A DNA stretch of 64,000 bases from Micromonospora peucetia (GTDB taxonomy: Bacteria > Actinomycetota > Actinomycetes > Mycobacteriales > Micromonosporaceae). The notes under the pieces were generated by a model. It searched no databases. It had not been told where the DNA came from and saw nothing but the letters and a program-made list of their open reading frames with translations. The stretch's first letter is position 1. Every line of letters starts with the position of its first letter. The translations under genes and the position numbers were made by a program. The stretch covers positions 5,952,001-6,016,000 of the forward strand of contig NZ_FMIC01000002.1 in assembly GCF_900091625.1 (NCBI RefSeq), written 5' to 3'. Shown here one piece after another: positions 9,051-18,675 of the stretch.

Positions 9051-9092
9051 GATGCGGGCACGCCGGCCCAACCGGGTGGGCGTGCCCGCATC
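9051..9092 (+). terminator. Bidirectional terminator between convergent genes
   Basis: GATGCGGGCACGCC (9051-9064) and GGCGTGCCCGCATC (9079-9092) form a perfect 14-bp stem with a 14-nt loop, followed by GGCCGTTTTC. It lies between the CHAP gene and the convergent 562-residue gene. Confidence 0.8.
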
Positions 9093-9205
9093 GGCCGTTT
9101 TCGGCAAGCTCATGGGTGCGGCTGCTGCCAGGGCTGGGCGCTTTTCGCTGGCAGGTTTCCCGGGGCCATCGGCGCTCGCCCCCGGGACCCTGGCCACCGG
9201 ACCAG

Positions 9206-10894
9206 TTATCTCGGCGCTCCTTCGACCAGACCGCAGTGGCGCGCGATGTCCAGGGCGTCGGGCAACTCGCCGCAGCGAGCCAGCGCCATGGCGGCCCGAC
9301 CCGCCACCCGCCGCGCATTCTTGGCGTCTGGTACCGCATCGAGCATGGCAGCGAGCAGACCAGCGTCGCCGACCTGCTCAGCGAAGCGCGCTACGGGGAC
9401 GACCACACGGCGATGGTTGGCGGCGGGCAGCGCCGCCACCGCGTCCGGCACGACCATGCAAGCCTCCGCGTCGAGCGTCGCTAACAAGGCATCGGCGACA
9501 CTCCAGCCGCCGTCGCGTAACACGCCGCCTACCAGACGAGTGAACAGCTCGCGGTCCCGCGCCAGCAGCCCGGTGCGGCCGGCCAGCCGCGTCAGCACCA
9601 GGCACAGCCGCACTTCGGGCGGGCCGCTGACAGCCTGCGCACACACCGAGTCGAGTGCGGTGACGTCCCCAGCGTCGACAAGCGCGGCACCGAGCCCGAC
9701 GTCGGCCAGCAACTGCCACAGCCGTACGCCCCGCAGGCGCGCCCGTAGCTGCGGCACACGCACATCGACGAGCTCGGCACGCAGCTGTCCGTCAGCCAGG
9801 GCATGCGCGAGCGGTACGGCCTCCACGACGACGGCGGCAAGCTCCTGCGGAATGACCCGCGGGTCGGCCAGCACGTCCAGCACAGCGCGGAGCCGCTCCG
9901 GGGTCGCCGCCTCGCGCCGGCCGCCGAGCCAGCGCAGCACCTCACGAGCGAGCGGTCCCGGCCCGTAGCCCGACACGCGGCAGTCCCGCATCCGACTCAG
10001 GACGGCAAGCGCGTCATCGACCCGGTCCACCGCCAGGAACAGCTGCGCGAACCGGTGCTGGTAGATCATCTGCTCGTCGCGTCCGCGGCCACTCTTCGGG
10101 CACTTCCGGAACGCCGCCACGAGCGCCTTCGCGCGCGCGGCCGGGAGTCCGGGCGTCGCGAGTGTCAGCAGCGCACGCTGCTGTTGATTCGAGCCGAGCC
10201 GGATCGCCAGCGCGAAGGCGTCATCAAACCGGCCCGCCGTGAGGAACGCGACGACGAGCCGCTCACCGTCGACATCCTCGACGGTGCCGCAGCGCCGATC
10301 AGCCTCAGCCAGGCCGAGGGGCCCCAACAGGGCAGCCGCCGCAGCAAGGCGGGGCCGGTCGTCCTCGTGCAGCAGCGCCGACCAGCGGTCGAGGTACGTG
10401 GGTTCACCGACGTGCGCCTCAGCCAGCACCGCGAACACCGCCGAGATCCGCGCGACCCGGAAGTGCGCCAACCCACGATCCTCGTTCGGCCGAACCACCA
10501 GCACGGCCCGAAGCAGCGCCGCCTCCGCGTCGGGGTCACCGGCCGCGAGTCGCGCCAGCGTCCCGGCGACCGCGTGGTCGGGATCGTTGCGCCCGCTGAC
10601 GAGCGGACGGTACGGGTGCTCGCCGTCGAGCGCGGCGGTCGCGACCCGCACCGCCTGCTCGCCGGTGAGAACTCGGGGCGCCACCGCAGCGAACTCCTTC
10701 GGCAGCCAGCCGTCCAGGCATGCCATCAGCTCCTCGGCCGCACCGGCGTGGTCGCCGCCGTCGAACCGGGCCGCTGCCCACTCGACCCGGTCAGCCGGAT
10801 CCGCCCTCCACTCGGACTGCACTGTGCCGGAGCGTGCGAGCGCGGCGCGGGCGTGGTTCGCGAGGTCGTTGGAGGTGATCAAGTCAACCGGCAC
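9206..10894 (-). CDS. Uncharacterised 562-residue protein, probably alpha-helical repeats
   Basis: I do not recognise a named family. The protein is almost entirely Ala/Leu/Arg-rich amphipathic helices in about 35-residue periods (AVRVATAALDGE, DDALAVLSRMRDCR and RFDDAFALAIRLGSN-like helices), resembling an alpha-solenoid such as TPR or ARM-type repeats. No signal peptide, transmembrane segment or catalytic motif is obvious. The GTG start is placed by a TAGAGT box 6 bp upstream (10901-10906), so the transcript is probably leaderless. It is a stand-alone gene, divergent from nothing close; the function is unknown. Confidence 0.85.
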   Translation of the reverse strand: MPVDLITSNDLANHARAALARSGTVQSEWRADPADRVEWAAARFDGGDHAGAAEELMACLDGWLPKEFAAVAPRVLTGEQAVRVATAALDGEHPYRPLVSGRNDPDHAVAGTLARLAAGDPDAEAALLRAVLVVRPNEDRGLAHFRVARISAVFAVLAEAHVGEPTYLDRWSALLHEDDRPRLAAAAALLGPLGLAEADRRCGTVEDVDGERLVVAFLTAGRFDDAFALAIRLGSNQQQRALLTLATPGLPAARAKALVAAFRKCPKSGRGRDEQMIYQHRFAQLFLAVDRVDDALAVLSRMRDCRVSGYGPGPLAREVLRWLGGRREAATPERLRAVLDVLADPRVIPQELAAVVVEAVPLAHALADGQLRAELVDVRVPQLRARLRGVRLWQLLADVGLGAALVDAGDVTALDSVCAQAVSGPPEVRLCLVLTRLAGRTGLLARDRELFTRLVGGVLRDGGWSVADALLATLDAEACMVVPDAVAALPAANHRRVVVPVARFAEQVGDAGLLAAMLDAVPDAKNARRVAGRAAMALARCGELPDALDIARHCGLVEGAPR

Positions 10895-10972
10895 CCGCCG
10901 ACTCTACTCACCACTCCAGTCGTACTCGCGGTGCCGTAATGGCGCGGGGAGATCCAGAGCTCGGTCTGGTGG

Positions 10973-11317
10973 CTACGGGTCCGACCGCCGGGGCGGCCGA
11001 GAGCCGACCGGGGGTGAGTCGTCCGCAAGCCGGACGCGCTTTCGCCACCGGTAGTGACGCCACGCACCTACGGTGACGGCCACGGCAACGATCAGCACGA
11101 TGGCGCCCTTCCAGGCACGCTCGAACCACCACCTGTCGTTGCCCAACAAGGCATCCCCGGCCGCCATCAGCCACAGCCCCACCCACGCCCACTGCCAGCC
11201 GCGTGGCCGCGAGAATTCGTCAGGCGGCTTGAAGAACGCGACGGACACGGCGACTGCGGTGCCGATGACGGCGATCAGCGGCATTCCGATGCGCCAGGCG
11301 GCGTCCCACAGCGACAC
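10973..11317 (-). CDS. Small membrane protein, unknown function
   Basis: A 114-residue protein with three predicted transmembrane helices: about 12-28 (MPLIAVIGTAVAVSVAFF), 42-58 (WQWAWVGLWLMAAGDALL) and 70-86 (AIVLIVAVAVTVGAW), ending in a basic tail. I recognise no family. The start is GTG, with CATGAT 6 bp upstream as a possible leaderless -10. It sits just upstream of treZ's 3' end, in the same direction, but is separated by the trehalose operon end, so it is not obviously linked to it. Confidence 0.7.
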   Translation of the reverse strand: MSLWDAAWRIGMPLIAVIGTAVAVSVAFFKPPDEFSRPRGWQWAWVGLWLMAAGDALLGNDRWWFERAWKGAIVLIVAVAVTVGAWRHYRWRKRVRLADDSPPVGSRPPRRSDP

Positions 11318-11337
11318 GGGTCAATCATGGCACCCCG

Positions 11338-13071
11338 TCAGAGCGCCACGACCGCCGCCGTCTCCGCCGGCAGGTCGATCCGGTCGCGGGTCACCGTGAC
11401 CCCCTCCCCCGTGGCCAGCAGCACCCGACGCGCCACCCCCGGCAGCGTGATCCGCTGCGGTTTGGCGGCCAGGTTCGCCACCACCAGGCACTCGCCCCGT
11501 CGCATCACCAGGAACTGGTCGCCGTGGCGTACGTCGACGGCGTGCAACCTCGGGTCGGACAGGTCGGCCCGGCTCTTGCGCAGCGCGATGAGCCGCTTGT
11601 GGAACTCGTACATCTCGCGGTGTTCGGGTTTGTCCAGCTCCGCCCAGTCGAGCCGGGAGCGGGCGAAGGTCTGCGGGTCCTGCGGGTCGGGCACGTCGTC
11701 CGAGGTCCAGCCGTGCGCCGCGAACTCCCGCTTGCGGCCGGTGGCGACGGCGGTCGCCAGTTCGGGCTCGGGGTGGCTGGTGAAGAACTGCCACGGCGTG
11801 GCGGCTGCCCACTCCTCCCCCATGAACAGCATCGGCGTGAACGGCGCGGTGAACAGCAGTGTCGCCCCCACCCGGAGCAGAGACGGGGACAGCGATGCCG
11901 AGATCCGGTCGCCGGTGGCCCGGTTGCCGATCTGGTCGTGGTTCTGCAGGTAGGCCACCAGCCGGTGCCCGGGAAGTCGCTGCCGGTCCACGGGCCGCCC
12001 GTGCCGCCGGTTGCGGAAACTGGACCAGCTGCCGGCGTGGAAGAAGCCGCCGGTCAGCACGTCGGTGAGGCATTCCAGGGAGCCGAAGTCGCCGTAGTAG
12101 CCCTGCCGTTCGCCGGTGAGCAGGGTGTGCAGGGCGTGGTGGGCGTCGTCGTTCCACTGGGCGTGCAGGCCGAAGCCGCCGGCCTCCCTCGGGGTGATCA
12201 GCCGGGGGTCGTTGAGGTCGGACTCGGCGATCAGCGACAGCGGCCGGCCGAGGTGGGTGGCCAGCGAATCGACCTCGACCGCCACCTCCTCCAGCAGCGG
12301 GGTGGCGCGCGAGTCGGGCATGGCGTGCACGGCGTCGAGCCGCAGCCCGTCGACGTGGTAGTCGCGCAGCCACATCAGCACGCTGTCGACGATGTAGCGG
12401 CGTACGCCGTCGGAGTGTGGGCCGTCGAGGTTGACGGTGCGGCCCCAGGTGTTGTTCTGCTCGGTGAGGTACGGCGCGAACATCGGCGCGTAGGCCCCGG
12501 AGGGCCCGAAATGGTTGTAGACGACGTCGAGGATCACCCCCAGGCCTCTGGCGTGGGCGGCGTCGACCAGCCGTTTCAGGCCGTCCGGCCCGCCGTAGGG
12601 CTGGTGCGGGGCATACCAGCAGACCCCGTCGTAGCCCCAGTTGTGCTCGCCGTTGAAGGCGTTGACCGGCAGCAGTTCGATCAGGTCGACGCCGAGGTCG
12701 ACCAGGTGGTCGAGGCGGCCGATGGCGGCGTCGAAGGTGCCCTCGGGGGTGAACGTGCCGACGTGCAGCTCGTAGAGGACGCTGCCCGGCAGTTGCCGGC
12801 CGGTCCAGGCGTGGTCGGTCCACTCGAACGCCGTGTGGTCGTAGCGCCGGCTCGGCCCGTGCACCCCCGTTGGCTGCCAGGCCGACCGGGGGTCGGGCAG
12901 GGCCCGCTCGTCGTCGTCGAGCAGGTAGGCGTAGTCGGTGCCGGGGCCGGCGGCGGGCACCTCGACGCGCCACCAGCCGTCGGGGCCGGAGCGCATCTCG
13001 TGGTCGGTGACGCCCGGCAGGCGCAGCCGGACCCGGGCGGCGTTCGGCGCCCACACCGTGAACTCGGTCAT
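11338..13071 (-). CDS. treZ: Malto-oligosyltrehalose trehalohydrolase
   Basis: A 577-residue GH13 enzyme that cleaves trehalose from maltooligosyl-trehalose, the last step of the TreY-TreZ route. It begins MTEFTVWAPNAARVRLRLPG, an N-terminal CBM48/E-set domain (about 1-95), followed by the catalytic barrel with VDLIELLPVNAFNGEHNWGYD, nucleophile region DGLRLDAVHAM and acid/base region LIAESDLND. The C-terminal beta domain is complete. The ATG overlaps the treY stop by 4 bp (ATGA), so the two enzymes are translationally coupled. Length is normal for the family. Confidence 0.96.
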   Translation of the reverse strand: MTEFTVWAPNAARVRLRLPGVTDHEMRSGPDGWWRVEVPAAGPGTDYAYLLDDDERALPDPRSAWQPTGVHGPSRRYDHTAFEWTDHAWTGRQLPGSVLYELHVGTFTPEGTFDAAIGRLDHLVDLGVDLIELLPVNAFNGEHNWGYDGVCWYAPHQPYGGPDGLKRLVDAAHARGLGVILDVVYNHFGPSGAYAPMFAPYLTEQNNTWGRTVNLDGPHSDGVRRYIVDSVLMWLRDYHVDGLRLDAVHAMPDSRATPLLEEVAVEVDSLATHLGRPLSLIAESDLNDPRLITPREAGGFGLHAQWNDDAHHALHTLLTGERQGYYGDFGSLECLTDVLTGGFFHAGSWSSFRNRRHGRPVDRQRLPGHRLVAYLQNHDQIGNRATGDRISASLSPSLLRVGATLLFTAPFTPMLFMGEEWAAATPWQFFTSHPEPELATAVATGRKREFAAHGWTSDDVPDPQDPQTFARSRLDWAELDKPEHREMYEFHKRLIALRKSRADLSDPRLHAVDVRHGDQFLVMRRGECLVVANLAAKPQRITLPGVARRVLLATGEGVTVTRDRIDLPAETAAVVAL

Positions 13072-15392
13072 GACGCAGCCTCCACGGACTCGGCGGTGGG
13101 AGCCAGCAACGCGACAGGGTAGGTGGCCAGCAGGTCGGCCAGCGGAGTCTCCCCGCCACTGTAGACCCGGCCGGTGAACAGGTCGGTCATCTCGTGAACG
13201 GGAAGTGACAGGGAGGTGTCGCCCCAGCCGCGGACGCGGGCCAGCCCGAGCGGCAGCCGGGTGGCGACCGCGACCGCGCCGCCTCGGTCGAAGGCGAGCG
13301 CGTGCCGCCCGGCGGGCCCGTGGGCCGGCACCGGTCGGTAGCCGGTGAACAGCTCCGGGCGGTCGCGGCGCAGCCGCAGGGTCCGCGACACCACGAGCAG
13401 CTTCGCCGCCCCGTCGGCGTCGACCTGCGGAAGCGGGCCGTCGTCGAGCCGGGCCAGCAGCTCCCGGCGTACGGCGAAGTCGACCGGGCGGCGGTTGTCC
13501 GGGTCGACCAGGGAGTTGTCCCACAGCTCGGTGCCCTGGTAGGTGTCCGGCACGCCGGGCATGGCGAGCTGCACGAGCTTCTGCCCGAGCGAGTTGGACC
13601 AGCCGGCGGGGGCGATCTCGACGGCGAAGGCGGTCAGCTCGGCGTGCAGTTCCGGGTCGTCGTACATCGCGTCGATGACGGCGTGCATGGCCCGCTCGAA
13701 GGCCGGGTCAGGGTCGGCCCAGCTCGTGGCGGCCGATGCCTCCCGGGCGGCCTTCTCGGCGTACGCGTGCAGCCGCTCGCGCCCGATCGGCCAGGCGCCG
13801 ACGGCGGTCTGCCAGAGCAGGTGCGCGAAGGCCGGGTCGGGCAGCGGCGCGCGGGCCGCCCACCGGGTGACCAGGTCGGCCCAGCGCCCCGGCAGTTCGC
13901 TGAGCACGGCGAGGCGGGCCCGGACGTCCTCGGAGCGCTTGGTGTCGTGGGTGGAGAGCGTGGTCATGCTCGCCGGCCAGCGCACCTGGCGGGCGGTGGC
14001 GAAGCGGTGGAACTCGGCCGGCGGCACGCCGAAGTGCGCGGGGCTGCCGCCGACCTCGTTGAGCGCGACGAAGCGGCTCCACCGGTAGAAGGCGGTGTCC
14101 TCCACCCCCTTGGCCATGACCGCGCCGGTGAACTGCGGGAAGCGCTTCGCCAGTTCGTCGTCCGGGTCGCGCAGGCGGCGGGTGACCGCGTCCAGCACGC
14201 CGGTCAGGTCCCGGCGGCGACGGCCGGCCTCGGCGCGGGCGGCGGCCAGGTGCCGGGCGCCCTCCGGCGGGTAGCCCCGGTAGACCGCGAAGGCGGCGGC
14301 CAGTTCGGCCAGCGCCGCCCGGGCGGCCTCGCGGTCGACCTCGGGGGCGAGCGCGGCGAGCCGGGTCAGCTCGGCCGACAGCAGGCGGGTGGCGGCGGCG
14401 AGCTTCGTGTCGTGGGTGAGGTCCTGCCAGGAGGTGTGCCGCCCGACCAGGTGGGTGTCGAGGGCGGTGAAGTCGCCTTCGGCGTCGGGGTCGACGAAGA
14501 GCCCGCAGACGGCGGCGAGGGCGTCGTAGCCGGTGGTGCCGTCCACCGGCCAGTCGGGCAACTCCTCGCCGTACTCCAGGATCTTCTCCACCACCAGCCA
14601 GGCGGCGGGGGCGGCGGCGCGCAGCCGGGCCAGGTAGGCCGACGGGTCGCGCAGCCCGTCCGGGTGGTCCACCCGGATGCCGTCGACCTCGCCGGCCGCC
14701 GCCCAGCGCAGCACCAGCTCGTGGGTGGCGGCGAAGACCGCCGGGTCCTCCACCCGCAGCCCGGCCAGGTCGGAAACGGCGAAGAACCGGCGGTACGTCA
14801 GCTCGGCGTCGCCGCGCCGCCAGGAGACCAGTTCGTAGTGCTGCCGGTCGTGCACCTCGCGGGGAGTGCCGTCGCCGGTGCCGTCGGCGACCGGGAAGCG
14901 ATGCTCGTGGTAGCGCAGCTCCCCGTCGGCGAGCTTGAGGTCGTCGAGGGCGTCCGGGGAGTCGGCCAGCACCGGCAGCAGCAGCCGGCCCCGGTCCCAG
15001 TCGACGTCGAACCAGCCGGCGTACGGCGAGTCCCGGCCCCGGCGCAGCACATCCCACCAGGGCGGGCTGGCGGCGGGCACGGCCACCCCGGCGTGGTTGG
15101 GCACGATGTCCACGACCAGCCCCAGCCCGGCGGCGCGCAGTGCCCGCAGCAGCCGGAGCCGGGCCGCCTCGCCACCCAGCTCGGGGTTGACGGCCCGGTG
15201 GTCGACCACGTCGTAGCCGTGCGCCGAGCCGGGGGTGGCGGTCAGCAGGGGCGCGCTGTAGAGGTGGGTGACGCCCAGGTCGGCCAGGTAGCCGGCGAGG
15301 TCGGCGGTGGCGTCCAGGTCGAAGCCGGGGCGGACCTGCACCCGGTAGGTGGCGCCCACCCGGGGCGCGTCGGGTCGAGGGGTGCTCGACAT
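13068..15392 (-). CDS. treY: Malto-oligosyltrehalose synthase
   Basis: A 774-residue GH13 enzyme that converts the reducing-end maltose unit of a maltodextrin to a trehalosyl unit by intramolecular transglucosylation. Diagnostic stretches are GATYRVQVRPGFDLDATADL at the start, LGLVVDIVPNHAGVA, the nucleophile region DGIRVDHPDGL and acid/base VVEKILEYGEELP, plus FPQFTGAVMAKGVEDTAFYR and MTTLSTHDTKRSEDVRARL. It starts one base after the treX stop and overlaps treZ by 4 bp, forming a compact treX-treY-treZ operon. Confidence 0.97.
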   Translation of the reverse strand: MSSTPRPDAPRVGATYRVQVRPGFDLDATADLAGYLADLGVTHLYSAPLLTATPGSAHGYDVVDHRAVNPELGGEAARLRLLRALRAAGLGLVVDIVPNHAGVAVPAASPPWWDVLRRGRDSPYAGWFDVDWDRGRLLLPVLADSPDALDDLKLADGELRYHEHRFPVADGTGDGTPREVHDRQHYELVSWRRGDAELTYRRFFAVSDLAGLRVEDPAVFAATHELVLRWAAAGEVDGIRVDHPDGLRDPSAYLARLRAAAPAAWLVVEKILEYGEELPDWPVDGTTGYDALAAVCGLFVDPDAEGDFTALDTHLVGRHTSWQDLTHDTKLAAATRLLSAELTRLAALAPEVDREAARAALAELAAAFAVYRGYPPEGARHLAAARAEAGRRRRDLTGVLDAVTRRLRDPDDELAKRFPQFTGAVMAKGVEDTAFYRWSRFVALNEVGGSPAHFGVPPAEFHRFATARQVRWPASMTTLSTHDTKRSEDVRARLAVLSELPGRWADLVTRWAARAPLPDPAFAHLLWQTAVGAWPIGRERLHAYAEKAAREASAATSWADPDPAFERAMHAVIDAMYDDPELHAELTAFAVEIAPAGWSNSLGQKLVQLAMPGVPDTYQGTELWDNSLVDPDNRRPVDFAVRRELLARLDDGPLPQVDADGAAKLLVVSRTLRLRRDRPELFTGYRPVPAHGPAGRHALAFDRGGAVAVATRLPLGLARVRGWGDTSLSLPVHEMTDLFTGRVYSGGETPLADLLATYPVALLAPTAESVEAAS

Positions 15393-15393
15393 G

Positions 15394-17511
<2,118 letters not shown>

Positions 17512-17532
17512 GTCGCTCCCTTTACACAAGAT

Positions 17533-17559
17533 CATGAGCGCGCACCGCACCATGAGCGC
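17533..17559. promoter_or_regulatory. Direct repeat CATGAGCGC in the treX / response-regulator gap
   Basis: CATGAGCGC occurs at 17533-17541 and again at 17551-17559 (18-bp period), 22-48 bp upstream of treX. Repeats in this position are plausible transcription factor sites, but the 18-bp spacing is wider than usual for OmpR-type regulators. The rest of the 273-bp gap shows no other clear element. Confidence 0.25.
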
Positions 17560-17784
17560 ACCACACGGCGGGGACCGGCGGCGCGCGTGCGGGTATTGCC
17601 CCGCGGGTTCGTCCGCCAATCCACCCGATCGGCGGACGACCGGAGGCCACCGGACTGGTGGCACACCGGCGCACACACCGTGCGTGGGCCGAGCGCTGCG
17701 GTTACGATCTTGCATCCGCACTGGTCAGGGCGCATGATCATCCGACAGACTCGCAATATCCGGCTGGGACGAGGTCCGAGGAGG

Positions 17785-18447
17785 ATGTGCGTGCGGGTGC
17801 TCCTGGTGGAAGACGACCTGCGCGTGGCTGCTGCCCTCTCCACGGCCCTGCGCCGTCGGGGACACGAGGTGGTGCCGGCGCTGACGGCCGCCGAGGCGAT
17901 CCGGGCCGACCCGGTCGACCTGGTCCTGCTGGACCTCAACCTGCCCGACCGGGACGGCCTGGAGGTGTGCCGGCAACTGCGTCAGGTCGACGAGGACGTC
18001 GCCATCATCGCGGTCAGCGCCCGCGCCGAGGAGTACGACCGGGTGGCCGGCCTGCGGGCCGGCGCCGACGACTACGTCGTCAAGCCGTTCTCGATGGTGG
18101 AGTTGGAGGCCCGCATCGAGGCGGTGATGCGTCGCACCGCCCGTAGTGCCCGGACCATGAGCCAGTTGCGGGTCGGCACGCTGCGCATCGACGTCAACGC
18201 CCGGCGGGTCTGGGTGGGCGACCGGGAGGTCGGCCTGGCCCGCAAGGAGTTCGACCTGCTGGTGGCGCTGGCCCGGCAGGCCGGCATGGTGGTGCCCCGG
18301 GACCGGTTGCAGTTGGACGTCTGGCAGACCACCTGGGGCAGCCGGCACAACCTCGACGTCCACGTCGCGGCCCTGCGGGGCAAGCTCGACGACGCCGGTC
18401 TGGTCGAGACGGTCCGCGGCGTCGGATACCGGCTACGCACCGGCTGA
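17785..18447 (+). CDS. OmpR-family response regulator (orphan)
   Basis: A 220-residue regulator: receiver domain (RVLLVEDDLRVAAAL, phospho-acceptor Asp50 in VLLDLNLPD, conserved Lys in DDYVVKPFS) followed by a winged-helix DNA-binding domain (GLARKEFDLLVALARQAG, then GSRHNLDVHVAALRGKL). No kinase gene is adjacent, so it is an orphan here. It is divergent from treX across 273 bp and might control the trehalose operon, which is inference only. GGAGG lies immediately before the ATG. Its last codons are the first unit of a 32-bp tandem repeat. Confidence 0.93.
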   Translation: MCVRVLLVEDDLRVAAALSTALRRRGHEVVPALTAAEAIRADPVDLVLLDLNLPDRDGLEVCRQLRQVDEDVAIIAVSARAEEYDRVAGLRAGADDYVVKPFSMVELEARIEAVMRRTARSARTMSQLRVGTLRIDVNARRVWVGDREVGLARKEFDLLVALARQAGMVVPRDRLQLDVWQTTWGSRHNLDVHVAALRGKLDDAGLVETVRGVGYRLRTG

Positions 18448-18537
18448 GCAGCGTCGGCTACCGGGTGCGGCCCGGCTGGCCGCCGTCGGCTACCGGGTGC
18501 GCGCGCCCCGGGCACCGTCGGTGACCGGGGGCGGGCG
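18421..18537. repeat. 32-bp tandem repeat spanning the response-regulator stop codon
   Basis: Units begin at 18421, 18453, 18485 and 18517, each with GTCGG(C/A/T)(T/G)ACCGG, exactly 32 bp apart. The first unit encodes the last residues VGYRLRTG and the stop of the upstream gene; the others are intergenic copies in a different state of decay. About 3.6 units are visible. Confidence 0.85.
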
Positions 18538-18675
18538 CGACCGCCGCCCGCACCCCGCTGACCAGGCCGGAATCTCAGGTGATCCTCAAGAAACCCTCGT
18601 GATGCGCCAACGGTGGGCCCCGTGCGAGTGTGCTGAGGCACAACCCCAGCCAACCTCCTGTTTGGAGATCCCCCT

